Position numbers and translations under genes: made by a program | In this document: positions 21,441 through 31,473 of the stretch, in pieces | Numbering within the stretch: position 1 is the first letter of the stretch | How the letters are laid out: every line of letters begins with the position of its first letter | Notes under the pieces: model-generated | Database searches by the model: none | Told to the model about the DNA's origin: nothing | The model's input: the letters and a program-made list of their open reading frames with translations, nothing else | Origin: Apricaphanius iberus | Taxonomy: Eukaryota > Chordata > Actinopteri > Cyprinodontiformes > Aphaniidae | Assembly (NCBI GenBank): GCA_028564705.1 | Contig: JAPXFQ010001488.1 | Span: 1 to 64,000 of the forward strand | Length of the DNA stretch: 64,000 nucleotides | Direction of reading: 5' to 3'

Positions 21441-22630
21441 ATGTCAAATATCATAAATATTGCCTGTCAGAATAACTTAAAAAATACCAATGAATCTCTT
21501 AAATTGGCATTACTCAATGTCCGTTCCCCATCAAATAAATCTTTTTTAATTAATGACCTTATTACCAATCACAATGTAAAGGCTATGTTTTTGTCTGAAA
21601 CTTGGTTGGATGCAAATAATGAAAGAACCTTAATGCTAGAAGCCACACCACATAACTACAGCTTTCTAAATGAAAACAGGCAACAAAGAAGGGGGGGCTG
21701 TCTGGGAACTATTTTTAAAAATACACTGAACTTTAAAAAGATACTTCTGGGTACATTTCACTCTTTCGAATACCTTGCTACAGAGATAAAAGAACCAAAC
21801 AAGGTTGTACAAATCACCCAAAGTGAGCTCAAACTTTCTTAACGATCTCAATGACCTTCTTTCTTTAATATGTATTGAATATGAAAAACTAATTATTGTG
21901 GGGGATCTGAACATTCATACTGACATCCCCCAGGATAGACAGACTAAAATACTAAGTGATACTCTCCTAAGCTTTGGTCTAACCCAGCATGTCAAACAGC
22001 CAACACACAAACAAGTTCACACCTTAGACTTAATCATTAGCAAAGGACTAAAAATATCTAACATCTCTGTATTGGATGTTGCATTACCTGACCACTTCTG
22101 CATCTTCTTTGAACGCATTATCCCGGCTAAACTATCTAATCAAAATGACACCATAGTAAGAAAACGACCTCTTGTTTACGGCTCTGCTGAAAACTTTAAA
22201 CAAATTTACTGCTCTACCTCACCCCCCCAACACCCACCACCCCCACTACCCAACACACACTCTGTTAACAACCTGGTAGATAACTTTTTATCTAAAGTCT
22301 CAGACATCATTAATACCATTTCTCCAGTTAAAGTAAAAGTAGTCTCAGGTAGATAGAAGTCTCCATGGACCAGCAATCCTCTAGTACGCGGCGGAAAAAG
22401 GGAGTGCCGTCAGGCCAAAAGAAAATGGAGGAAAACTCAAATCCAGGTTCACTATGAGATCTACAAAAACAGGTTGAACAAATATAACTTAACCTTGAAA
22501 ACTGCAAGGGAATCATTCTTCTCTGAAATCATTAACAAAAACATTAATAATGCTCGGACCTTATTCGCAACAGTTGAAAGACTAACCAATCCCCCAGTGA
22601 CAGCAGCTCCTGAGCTACAGTCCATAAATT
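21441..22630 (+). pseudogene. L2 endonuclease and linker, frameshifted
   Basis: Frame 21441-21842 starts the endonuclease (KLALLNVRSPSNKSFLINDL, MFLSETWLD). Frame 21805-22356 continues it (VGDLNIH, QHVKQPTHKQVHTLDLII). The conserved SDH motif near the end reads LPDH, which would remove a catalytic-site Ser. From 22370 a third frame gives the basic linker (QAKRKWRKTQIQVHYEIYKN). The stops and frame changes make it non-functional. Confidence 0.82.
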
Positions 22631-22753
22631 TTTTACTGTACTGAATTTGCCAACTCCTTCACTGAAAATATTCTAGAAATTAGAAGATCAATTTGTAAAG
22701 AAGCAACCAACACACCAACATTATCATTCCCACTTAAAATTAATGCAGATAAG

Positions 22754-23660
22754 ATGTCTGATTTCAAAAGAATTAATCAATCACATCTTGATGAAATTAT
22801 TAAACAACTGAACTCCTCCTCTTGCTGCCTCAATATCTTACCCACAGCTTTTTTAAAGAAAGTTCTCCCTGTCATTAAGTCGGATCTGATGCAAATAGTT
22901 AACACATTCCTCCAGTCAGGTGTCTTCCCCCAGGCCCTCAAAACAGCAGTTATCAAACCCCTATTAAAGAAAAACAAACTAGACAATACCTTGATGCAGA
23001 ATTATAGGCCAATGTCTAATCTCCCATTCATCAGTAAGATTATTGAAAATGCTGTATCTCAACAGTTGAACACATTCCTGACAACGAACAACTCCTAAGA
23101 TCATTTTCAATCTGGTTTCCGTGCTCATCACAGCACTGAGAGTGCCCTCGTCAAAGTTTTCAATTACATCCGCATAAATAAAGACAGCGGTAAAACTACA
23201 GTGTGGGTTCTGTTGGACCTCAGTGCAGCGTTTGACACCATTGATCATACAATTTTACTGGAACGATTGGAGAGCTGGGTCGGACTCACTGGTACAGCTC
23301 TTCAATGGTTCGAATCTTACATAAATAAAACCATAACTATGCAGACGATACACAGCTATACATTACATTATCACCAGGTGACTTTGATTCTATCCAGACC
23401 TTAAATGAATGCATTGAACAAATCAACGACTGGATGGCCCATAACTTTCTCCAGCTAAACAGAAACACTCAGGTCCTCCATCTCTAGCCTATTAATCGTC
23501 CCTAGAATCAGAACTAAACAGGGAGAGGCATCTTTCAGCTTCTATGCTCCACAAATGTGGAATAAACTTCCAGACGAATGCAAAAATGCTGAATCGCTAG
23601 GCTCTTTTAAATCAAAGATAAAAACTCCTCTATTCAGAGCTGCATTTGAATCTTAAATTG
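22754..23660 (+). pseudogene. L2 reverse transcriptase, internally deleted
   Basis: Frame 22754-23098 holds the fingers (LKTAVIKPLLKKNKLDN, NYRPMSNLPFISKIIE). After a TAA, QSGFRAHHSTESAL and motif A ([13 protein letters not shown]) follow at 23101-23245. The segment carrying motif B (PQGS) is missing: ESYI is joined directly to [10 protein letters not shown] at about 23335, which reads in another frame. A second gap removes most of the thumb before SFSFYAPQMWNKLPDE at about 23537-23585. Confidence 0.85.
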
Positions 23661-24055
23661 CGCTTTCTGATCAATTTTTGTTTTATTTACCCGATTGTGT
23701 TTTATCTGTTTTAATCTGTTTTAATTGCATAAATTTGTTCCTTAAATTATTTTTTATTGTTGTGGTTTAATTTCTATTCTTACTTTTTTATTTCTTTTTT
23801 AAGTGATTGTGTATTAATTACATAAATTTGTTCCTTACATTATCTTTTCTTACTGATTGATTATTGTTAAACTTATATGTTTTGTTGTAATCATGTGGTT
23901 TCATTATCACTGAATCATGTAAAGCACCTTGAATTGCCTTGTGTTGAAAGTGTGCTATGCAAATAAAATTGCCTTGCCTTGCCTTACTAACGTGTTTAAA
24001 TCAAAATAAATCTGGTACTACATTAATCAGCGACCCGCCCCTGGCCTCCAACGAA

Positions 24056-24104
24056 GCGCTGCGCGGCGCTGCGCGGCGCTGCACGGCGCTGCGCGGCGCT
24101 GCGC
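24056..24104. repeat. Short GC-rich minisatellite, 10-bp unit
   Basis: About five head-to-tail copies of GCGCGGCGCT with one substitution (A for G at 24083). It lies in a short stretch between the L2 and the Polinton-like genes and falls inside a spurious open frame. Confidence 0.85.
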
Positions 24105-24237
24105 CCATGAGCTCAACCCTTACCGTATCAGACCCATCTGCTCTGGATTCGGCCGATAACTACAGCAGGCTGGCCTTGCACGAGGCCGCTGCTCAGATTC
24201 CACTCCCACACAGTACAGAAATAACCCGTGTAACGCT

Positions 24238-24371
24238 CTTCTTACAGAGGCCTCTCCTCCTAATTATAACTTTTCTTATTCTACGAGGAGTAGCCAGAGG
24301 GGAGGCGGAACTGCGTTTATTAGTTCATCAACTCTTTCCCCCAAACCTGTTTTATTTAATAATTTTATCAG
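24238..24371 (+). mobile_element. 130-bp fragment of an L2 endonuclease region
   Basis: TACAGAGGCCTCTCC and the following ~130 bases match 37918-38050 of the complete L2 at 35.8-41.2 kb (its endonuclease N-terminal part). It is an isolated scrap directly before the Polinton polymerase frame, which it fuses with to give an artificially long ORF (23957-24757). Confidence 0.75.
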
Positions 24372-24385
24372 CTAGAGTCAACAGC

Positions 24386-25212
24386 ATGGTTAGCCAACGT
24401 GACATTGTGCAGGTGGAATTAATAGCCAGTCATGACCAGCATCACCACAGAACCTTTGTAGTCGACACACCAGATATTTTAGATCAATTTAGCTCATTTC
24501 TGGATGAAATTGTGCAATCCAACAGTGAAATCTGTGCGCAGAACCGTTTAGAATTCATCTTTCAAATAATAAACAACCCCCAAGGAGGGGGGTTGGGTAA
24601 GCGTAAAATAGAAACGTTACTTGACGACGAATTAATTTCTAAAAAGAAAAGACATCTGTACATTTTTGATAATCACAATGACGAGCTATGTTTTGCAATC
24701 TGTTTAGCTCATGGTTTAAACCCTGGTTTCACAGACAGAGGCCAGGTTAGGAGGTGAACGCTTACAGATCAGTGTTGGGTTTACAAATCAAACCCAAGTA
24801 ACATTTTCAGACGTACAAATATTTGAAGAAATTGTGAATAAAAAATTTGTGGTGTTCCATAAAACCGGTTCAAATAGAACGTTACAAGTTTGAAACAAAC
24901 TTTTCGGATAGAACAAACCCTGTGTGTAATTTTCTACATCAAAATCATTATTATGGGGTTAAGAATCTAAAAGCCTTCTTTGAGTCAAAACATGTCTGTC
25001 AGCACTGTTTCCAACCATATGATAAGCCAGAACAGCATTTTTGTGCAGGGTATTGCCCTGTGTGTCGAGGTATGACCTGTAAACAGTTAGAAAAGCACTT
25101 TATGCGTTGTGATGCTTGCAATTTGTTTTGTTACAACAAGACGTGCTATCAAAAACATAAGGCACCCCTTGAAGGCGCTAGCCTTTGTCAATTAAATATA
25201 AAAATGCCTTGA
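24386..25212 (+). pseudogene. Polinton family B DNA polymerase, N-terminal and zinc-finger part
   Basis: From the ATG at 24386 the frame to 24757 gives an N-terminal region with RHLYIFDNHNDELCFAICLA, a segment characteristic of Polinton-type protein-primed polymerases. A frameshifted patch follows (about 24780-24900, FSDVQIFEEIV). Frame 24847-25212 then holds a Cys/His-rich block (HVCQHCFQPYDKPEQHFC, CPVCRGMTCKQLEKHFMRC) of several putative zinc fingers. The L2 scrap just upstream is not part of the gene. At least two frame changes break it. Confidence 0.75.
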
Positions 25213-25852
25213 TTGTGGAAACAGATACAAGGAATCAGAAAAACACCTATTCCCCAAACCTACCTGTCGTGTATGTGGCGTAAAAATAGCGACAGATGAA
25301 AAAAGAGACCATTTATGCCACATACAAACCGCTCCTGTGGACACAGAGCTTAACAAAATATGCTGCTACTTTGAAGTGGAAACGTTTTTATCGACCGAAA
25401 ATAAACACATTCCCTATCTGGTTTGTATGAAAACGGATGACGGCGAGGAAGGTTCTTTTTATGGTTTGTCCTGCATGTGTGATTTTTTATTTCACATCAG
25501 GAGACTGGCTTTTCATCGGTTTGTTGTCCATAATGCGTTTGATGCATATCTTGTGCTACAAACCATGATGGCCCTGGGTTTGGATCCACGGGTTCTCATG
25601 CAGGGTGCTAAGATTCTGTGTTTCACAGAACAAGACATTGAATTAAAATTCATCGACAGCTTATCCTTTCTAACCATGAAACTAGCCAAAATGCCGGCAG
25701 CACTGGGATTCCCGCATTCTGCAAAGGGGTTCTTTCCCCACAAATTCTCCTCAGAGGAGAATCTTTATTTCAACGGGCCTTTCCCATTGCCCTCTTGTTA
25801 TGATGTTGATGAAATGTCACCGGCTGATAAGGAAACATTTAATGCACACAAT
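25213..25852 (+). pseudogene. Polinton DNA polymerase, 3'-5' exonuclease part
   Basis: A further Cys/His pair (CRVCGVKIATDEKRDHLC, about 25270-25320) leads into frame 25337-25852. The exonuclease motif I region reads CYFEVETFL, changed from the usual DFE core. The motif II region is HNAFDAYLVLQTM and a third segment is FIDSLSFLTMKLAKMP, all with the spacing of Polinton/adenovirus-like polymerases. The frame is cut at FNAHN by the Penelope-like insertion and resumes with VFDFREQAIFYCLTDV at 26364. Confidence 0.8.
25841..25852. repeat. Left target-site duplication of the Penelope-like insert
   Basis: AATGCACACAAT occurs here and at 26355-26366, on either side of the insert. Polymerase coding sequence is continuous when one copy is removed with the insert. 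Confidence 0.85.
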
Positions 25853-25942
25853 AAGCCTGTGAATATTCTCATTCATCCAGGTCATGGTTATCTCAAGGAA
25901 ATTTCAATCAAACGCAACTGGACTTGGTAATTTGTCTTGGAA

Positions 25943-25976
25943 GACGTTTCACCTCTTATCCAAGAGGCTTCATCAG
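25943..25976 (-). ncRNA. Hammerhead-ribozyme-like core (Penelope type)
   Basis: On the minus strand CTGATGA (25976-25970) is followed by one A, a stem GCCTCTT/AAGAGGT closed by GGAT, and then GAAACGTC. CUGAUGA and GAAA are the two invariant core strands around stem II. I could not assign stems I and III or the cleavage site with confidence, and the extra A after CUGAUGA departs from the commonest form. Confidence 0.5.
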
Positions 25977-26285
25977 TTCATGCTCGCCGCTGACCAGGCT
26001 GGGACTGGTCCAACTAACTGGTGTGGAGACTCAGCTATTTAACCTCTTGAACAAGAATCATTATGTCATTGGATCCTTTGTGCTCCATGTCTTAACGACG
26101 GTCGTTGGCGTGCCGCCTATTGGTGGAGGTTAGGTTTCGGCTTCGTTAGTGCCCTATTGTGTTATAACGACAGTCATTGGAGTCACAGTTGTTTCTGTTA
26201 TTAGAGGCTAATTTGTTTGAGTCTTCTAGGGAGGGATGAAAGGGCAGCATTGTAAATTGGAGATAGGTGATGTCTCAGGCCTCCT

Positions 26286-26353
26286 CCTCTGTTTAGCGAT
26301 GGTTTCTCTACTTTTACATATGTAAAAGTAGAGAAACCATCGCTAAACAGAGG
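26286..26353. repeat. Perfect 68-bp palindrome
   Basis: Two 34-base arms meet at ACAT/ATGT with no spacer; every base pairs. The left arm begins CCTCTGTTTAGCGATGG and the right arm ends with its exact complement. It forms the right end of the Penelope-like insert and abuts the target duplication. Confidence 0.95.
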
Positions 26354-26354
26354 T

Positions 26355-26366
26355 AATGCACACAAT
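26355..26366. repeat. Right target-site duplication of the Penelope-like insert
   Basis: Exact copy of 25841-25852. The reading frame of the polymerase continues from it. Confidence 0.85.
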
Positions 26367-27490
26367 GTATTTGACTTTAGAGAACAGGCCATTTTCTATT
26401 GTCTAACAGATGTCCGCATTCTACACGAGGCATCCAAAAGGTTCCGGATGGAACTTTATTTGATGATGCCAATGGGGAACCTTTTAACATAAAAATTATA
26501 CACACCCTGAATGAAGGCGAATGTAAATAGGCCGATTTTATGTGGATGGTTATGCAGAAATACAGGGGGTTAAATACTGCTATGAATTCTTGGGTTGTTT
26601 TTTCCATGGCTGTGTTGAACATTGTTATCCACGTGCACAACACCCATTCTTTAAAAAAGTGAATGGGGATATCTATGAAAGACTGCAGACACTGGAGAAA
26701 CAGCACAACATTAAAGTTGTCAGTATATGGGAACATGAATGGACTGAGATGTGCAAAAATGACCCCGCCGTCATCTGATTTGTGTCCAGTTACCAAATAC
26801 CTGAAGCACTACACCCCCCTGAGGCTCTTTATGGTGGTCGTCGAATGCTGTGTGTTTACGACACACCACACCTCCTGATCAGCATGTCATGCCTATGGAC
26901 GTCACGTCGCTTTACCCATTCGTCAATGCAACAAAGATATATCCTCTCGTCCACCCTGTTATAATCAGAGAGAATTGTTCTGCACCTACAGAGTATATAC
27001 CTAGGTGTCTATATTTCCATATGTTGCCTGCAACAATAAATGGAAAACTGGTGTTCACCCTCTGTCGCACATGCGCGTTAATAAACAATCAGACAAAATC
27101 TTGTCAACATGATAAAGCAGGCAGGTTTAGACGGTGTATGGGTTACTGTAGAATTGAATGAAGCGTTAAAACTAGGGTACACGGTGGACAGGATTATAGA
27201 GGTGTGTCATTTTGAAAGAAAAAGCGACAAAATATTCACAGACTACATACACACATTTCTAAAAAGAACACTGGAGGCGTCAGTTTACCCTGACTGCATC
27301 AGTAATCAAGAAAGTCGAGACAAATACATCACAGATTTCGAGACAAACCAGGGTATTTGTTTAGACCCCTCAAAAAACTGAGTAAACCCTGCTAAAAGAC
27401 AGGTTGCCAAACAGTGTCTGAATAGCTTGTGGGGAAAATTTGGGTGTGCTGCATTGGGTTGGTGTCAATGCAGCATTATGGTTACCAGTT
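26364..27490 (+). pseudogene. Polinton DNA polymerase, terminal-protein insert and palm part
   Basis: Several frames in order: VFDFREQAIFYCLTDV (26364+); DGYAEIQGVKYCYEFLGCFFHGC...VVSIWEHEW (26542-26778), a segment strongly conserved in Polinton polymerases; MDVTSLYPFVNATKIYP (26893+), polymerase motif A with SLYP; VWVTVELNEALKLGY to ICLDPSKN (27109-27381); and VAKQCLNSLWGKFG (about 27400-27441), motif B. The motif C region (normally DTDS) is absent, because sequence jumps from about 27490 to the C-terminal end. Frameshifts plus loss of motif C make it inactive. Confidence 0.8.
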
Positions 27491-27763
27491 GAGACACAGT
27501 AAAAAAAACTGTTCTGAAAGTGAAGGGAATCATTCAAAACATTCAGACTTCAAACAATGTAAAATTTTATTCTGTAAAAGATCTAGTGGAGGGTAATTTA
27601 AGGAATGAGAAAAGAGACATATACACACCCCAAAACACCATTAGACGTGATAAAAGTGGTTTTTATCTAACAAGCGTCATTTGATAAGAAACTCAAGCTT
27701 GTGTTTGATAAACAGCGTCTTTTTCAGACAGTAAAACATTATCGTTTGGATATTAAAATAAAA
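27491..27763 (+). pseudogene. Polinton DNA polymerase, C-terminal end
   Basis: KVKGIIQNIQTSNNVKFYSV, EGNLRNEKRDIYTPQNTIRRD and LVFDKQRLF resemble the last part of Polinton polymerases (thumb and the KKVFDKR-type end). The frame runs directly into the ATPase frame through a short in-frame stretch, so the two genes have lost their proper boundary. Motif C lies in the preceding deletion. Confidence 0.6.
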
Positions 27764-28451
27764 ATGGATGAAGTGAACTTTGATCCTAGATTTAAAACAC
27801 CCTTTTCCTGCTTACTAGTAGGCCCAAGCGGATGTGATGAATCAATGTTTGTGAAAAATGTATTAGAAAATTGTATACATGTTATGAAATTTGTACCTCA
27901 AAATGTGGTTTGGATCTACACATCTTTTGAACCCATGTACAGCAAATTGCAAAAGATCAATAAAGCTGTGAAATTTGTAAAAGGATTGCCTGATTCATTC
28001 GAGAACGAAGACCTATTCCCTGACCAGCAGACACATCTGGTTATTCTGGATGATGTGTTGTTTCTGGCCTCCGAAAGTCCTGAAGTGGTCAAGAGTTTTA
28101 CCCAATATAGACATCACAAAAACATGAGTGTATTCATGTTATTGCATAATGTATTCCATCAGGGGGAAACATGCAAGAACCATCAGCTTGAACAGTAACT
28201 ATATGGTCTTCTCTAAAAAACCCCGGGACAGGTCACAGGTTGGTGTTTTAGCGCGCCAGATTTTTCCTACTCAAAACAGGTACTTTATGGAGTGTTTTGG
28301 TGATGTCAAAAAGAGTCCATATGGCTATTTAATCGTCGACTTCACACGTACATGCCCAGAACATTTTAGACTGCGAACGGGGTACGTTCCTGGAGAGTTG
28401 TCGGCTGTCTACCTCCCTAAAACTAGTAAGGCATCATGTCTGCACGTTTAA
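27764..28451 (+). pseudogene. Polinton A32-like packaging ATPase
   Basis: An FtsK/HerA-type ATPase that pumps DNA into capsids in related viruses. PFSCLLVGPSGCDESMF is the Walker A region, but the invariant GKS/GKT Lys is replaced (GCDES), so ATP binding should be lost. THLVILDDVLF is Walker B. YRHHKNMSVFMLLHNVFHQG follows. A frameshift near 28170 moves the rest (RTISLNSNYMVFSKKPRDRS, ARQIFP, KSPYGYLIVDFT) to frame 28128-28451. I take the start at the ATG at 27764, because the 21 codons upstream belong to polymerase debris. The end overlaps the next gene's start by 16 bases, as expected in compact Polintons. Confidence 0.82.
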
Positions 28452-28781
28452 AAAGAAACACACCATTACTGAAGGCTTTATATAATTCCGCTCCCAGTGA
28501 ACAAAGGGAAATCTTAACACTGTTCACCCAAATTTCTGCAAGCTTTGTGTGAAATTGCCTTAAATGTGTTAAAAGGGCATGTAAAACTATCACCATTGCA
28601 ATATAACAAGTTGAAAAAACAAAGGAAAACCATTAGATTACTATCTGATAAAAAGGTTGGATTGAAACGTAAACAAAAGCAATTATTAACACAGACCGGG
28701 GGAATATTTCCCCTCCTCACCGCTGTCATACCGCTCATGGGTGAGTTGATCGCCGGTGCCATTAGCATTACAATTTGGTGA
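28436..28781 (+). pseudogene. Small basic protein with hydrophobic C-terminus (Polinton)
   Basis: From the ATG at 28436 the first frame gives RLKRNTPLLKALYNSAPSEQ and stops after ~39 codons. A second frame (28545-28781) continues with LCEIALNVLKGHVKLSP, a very basic stretch (KLKKQRKTIRLL, KRKQKQLLTQ) and a hydrophobic Gly-rich end (GGIFPLLTAVIPLMGELIAG). The Lys/Arg block followed by a hydrophobic tail recurs in Polinton and adintovirus small proteins, compared by some to adenovirus pX. One frameshift breaks it. Its stop TGA is the target-site TGAC of the neighbouring LTR element. Confidence 0.65.
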
Positions 28782-29210
28782 CTGAAGGATTTTATTCTAT
28801 ATTCAATTTAAACCATAACTCTATAAATCCCATGCGTGTTCATTTTTATCAGAGAGGAGACGAGAGTAATTTAATTTTCTTTAGATTTTAAAACAATAAA
28901 TCAAATACTGGTTCACAGGGCTGCTTAAAACAAATCAAATATTTAGCTTACAGAGTGGTATAAATTATCCACACTCTGGGTCACCCTACCTATGAGGAAT
29001 GACAACGTATATAACAGAAACATTAAGTTTTATATTTTAACACAAAGTTAGAGAACCTCCCCCCTAACGTTAAATATGGGACACAAAACATGATTGGTTC
29101 ATTCAAACTTTTGCCAAGACCAGCCTCCTTACAACCATGCATGCATAATTAATTACCTTCCTGTTATTCTGACTTTGCAAACCAGCTCTAACTAGAGTTT
29201 TTGCTGACCG

Positions 29211-29464
29211 TTATTTCTTACATGTCCTAATCTATTGCCCTAATCTTTTGCAGTCCAGACATCCTCCATATCCTGTTTTTCTCCACTAGTTTGGGTGCAA
29301 AGGTTTAACATCCTGTTCTAAAGTTCCTGTTTTTATCTAACTAACTTGTATGCACATGACAAAACATCTCTTTAAGCAGTAACAACACTTCAAAGCGGTT
29401 ATAATAAAGTCACCAATACATTTCATACATCCCAAAGTAATGTTTTATACTGTATTTCCCATCA
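29211..29464 (-). repeat. Direct repeat, left copy (U3 side of LTR)
   Basis: The ~254 bases from TTATTTCTTACATGTCC to CCCATCA recur at about 30998-31249 with only a few differences (for example ATCCTG/ATGCTG and AATGTTT/AATTTTT). High identity indicates a common origin as the two LTRs of one element. Confidence 0.9.
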
Positions 29465-30997
29465 TTTTCCCTCTTTTGACCCTTCCTAAAGAAGGATCAA
29501 TATATTCCTGTTTTTATGTGACCCAAACAAGAGCTGACTCTGCAAAATACCTCTAAAACAATCTTAAAAGTATAATTTAAAGGTATAGTAACTAAAACAC
29601 GTTAATCAAACATTAGTAATCAATTACTTTTTACAGATCCATCAGACAACCATTTAGCTTAACAATTTAAAAATACAGAAACATAAAAACAACACAATTT
29701 ACAATGGTTTAGTCACATTTTTTTTCACAATCATTCATACATTTTCATTGTCTCTATTCATCCTATTGCGTCCAGGTGAAGTCTTCAGAACACAGGTGTA
29801 GACTAACCTGGTCCTTCTCAGTCACAAGGGATTATTCTGCCCGTAAATGTGAACTGAGTTTTTTTGTTCCTTATTTCTTTAAACCTGTTGCTTCTTGGTC
29901 CATTGAGCTCATCAAATAATCCCTTTAAATCTCCAACCACTTCACCAGTGGTCAGCAAGAATTAATGGCAAAGAGCATTCATTATGTGCAGTGTTTAACC
30001 TGTTGACGCACTTGTTTGTCCATCATCCTCCACATTGTTTTGATCAGCCTGGAGCCGACCAATTTTCTGTTGTTTATAATGTGTCAGAAAGGTATTTCAT
30101 TCTCCACAAAGAATGAAGAAGAGTAATCTCCAAAGGGTCCGGGTGTCTGTGAATGAGCTCAAAGAACTACAAACATATATGTATGACTTCTCATCTAATT
30201 ATATAAGTTAGGGTTAATGGTTATCAACTTCCTAAAACATCTGAAAACAAAAAGTAAGATCAGCAAAAACCAAAAAGAATTCTGTGTAGGTATCATCCTC
30301 TAAGCAAACCAGAAGGTTCTAATTTACTTCATTAAAACTCATCATCCTGTTAAATCAGAAAAAAAATAAAAAAATAAAATAAATATAATATATATTATAA
30401 TAATTGCAAACAAACCATTCTTTACCTTCTTCTTTACCTACAATTAGTAATAATAATAGTAACAATTTATCTAATCATCATTGTAGTGCTAGTATGAACT
30501 CAGCTCTTCCCTCTTTGCCAAATTGCTAAATTTGGCACTAGAAAACATAAAAAGAATCCCAAGTTAATAAATCTCCTGTTTACAACACAGAGCAAAACAC
30601 AAAATTTTAGTAACACAAAAATCAATACCATCATGCTATTTGATGCCAGGATTCTCAACAGAATTTTCTTTTTTTTACCAGCCCCCTGAACAGTCTGTAA
30701 GGCCTATAACATTAGCTATATATGCAGAAATAGCATATTTCATGATATGCGTAAAACTAATCTATCTTGCAAAGCAGTTAACCTGAATTCTTATATTTCA
30801 GCAGTCAGACCCTTTAAACTTGCCAGGCATGAATTAACCTAACTAGTAAACCTATAATTTAGAGTTTCCAATCTCCACATAATCTCACCAAGCCCGGCCC
30901 ATGGGAAAATAGAATCACTTTTCTGTCCATCACTCCATAGCTTGTACTCTGGTGAAACGTTAAAATGTCCAGATACGGTAATTTATTATTTAACATT

Positions 30998-31249
30998 ATT
31001 TCTTACATGTCCTAATCTATTGCCCTAATCTTTTGCAGTCCAGACATCCTCCATATGCTGTTTTTCTCCACTAGTTTGGGTGCAAAGGTTTAACATCCTG
31101 TTCTAAAGTTCCTGTTTTTATCTAACTAACTTGTATGCACATGACAAAACATCTCTTTAAGCAGTAACAACACTTCAAAGCGGTTATAATAAAGTCACCA
31201 ATACATTTCATACATCCCAAAGTAATTTTTTATACTGTATTTCCCATCA
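30998..31249 (-). repeat. Direct repeat, right copy (truncated 5' LTR)
   Basis: Matches 29211-29464. The sequence to its left does not match the rest of the left LTR, so this LTR lost its U5 side. It ends CA before the TGAC duplication and supplies the A of the ATG that opens the next Polinton frame. Confidence 0.85.
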
Positions 31250-31461
31250 TGACCCAGCCTGAAAGCTCATCCACCATAAGACAAACAGCACAGGGTGATA
31301 TTGATGAAGACATGAAGGCCATATTAAACCATAACTGTCTTACCCCTTATGAAAAAATCTTAAATATAAGGCCCCAGAAGATCTACCTAATAAAAGACCA
31401 ATGGTGGAGGCAGGTGAGTATGATGTGGGGATGATGGGGGATGACTGACGTGTTAATAAGC
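31249..31461 (+). pseudogene. Conserved small Polinton protein, N-terminal part
   Basis: The frame encodes TIRQTAQGDIDEDMKAILNH and TPYEKILNI. A short acidic segment then PYEKI is a pattern I recognise from a conserved Polinton protein of unknown function. The annotated-looking ATG at 31249 is an artefact: its A comes from the LTR element, so the original start lies elsewhere. The frame degenerates after about 31410 and is cut at 31461 by a Rex1-like insertion. The gene resumes at 34625. Confidence 0.55.
31453..31461. repeat. Left target-site duplication of the Rex1-like LINE
   Basis: TTAATAAGC occurs here and at 34616-34624, at the two ends of the LINE. Confidence 0.75.
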
Positions 31462-31473
31462 TAAGCTACTAAG

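Larger units (their letters stand above)
21425..23987 (+). mobile_element. L2-type LINE with internal deletions
   Basis: Endonuclease, linker, reverse transcriptase and tail follow in the right order but in changing frames, with palm motif B and part of the thumb deleted. The 3' end is AAAGTGTGCTATGCAAATAAAA followed by a TTGCCTTGCC repeat (23967-23984), an L2-type 3' end different from that of the other L2 copies here, so it is another subfamily. Confidence 0.85.
25853..26354 (-). mobile_element. Penelope-like element fragment with hammerhead-like motif and palindromic end
   Basis: A 0.5-kb noncoding insert in the polymerase gene, flanked by 12-bp duplications. On the minus strand it contains CTGATGA, a 7-bp hairpin and GAAAC, the order of a hammerhead ribozyme core, near the end that reads GACCTGGATGAATGAGAAT. 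The other end is a perfect 68-bp palindrome. Published Penelope-like retroelements carry hammerhead motifs in their terminal repeats and often have inverted partial ends. No reverse transcriptase or GIY-YIG endonuclease is present, so it would be a terminal-repeat-only or heavily truncated copy. Confidence 0.65.
28783..31249 (-). mobile_element. LTR-element remnant (minus strand) inserted between Polinton genes
   Basis: The left LTR is 28783-29464 (TGAAGG...CATCA on +). A ~250-bp direct repeat of its right part lies at about 30998-31249 (the truncated other LTR). Beside the left LTR the minus strand reads CAAAAGAGGGAAAA then TGATGGG, a polypurine tract abutting an LTR start. TGAC at 28779-28782 and 31250-31253 is a 4-bp target duplication. 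The interior (29465-30997) is AT-rich and has no gene, so this is a deleted or non-autonomous element. Confidence 0.7.

Noticed and set aside
23957..24757. 266-codon ORF as the full N-terminus of the Polinton polymerase
   Set aside because: The first ~140 codons come from the L2 tail, the 10-bp minisatellite and a 130-bp L2 scrap. Polymerase-like sequence starts at about the ATG 24386.
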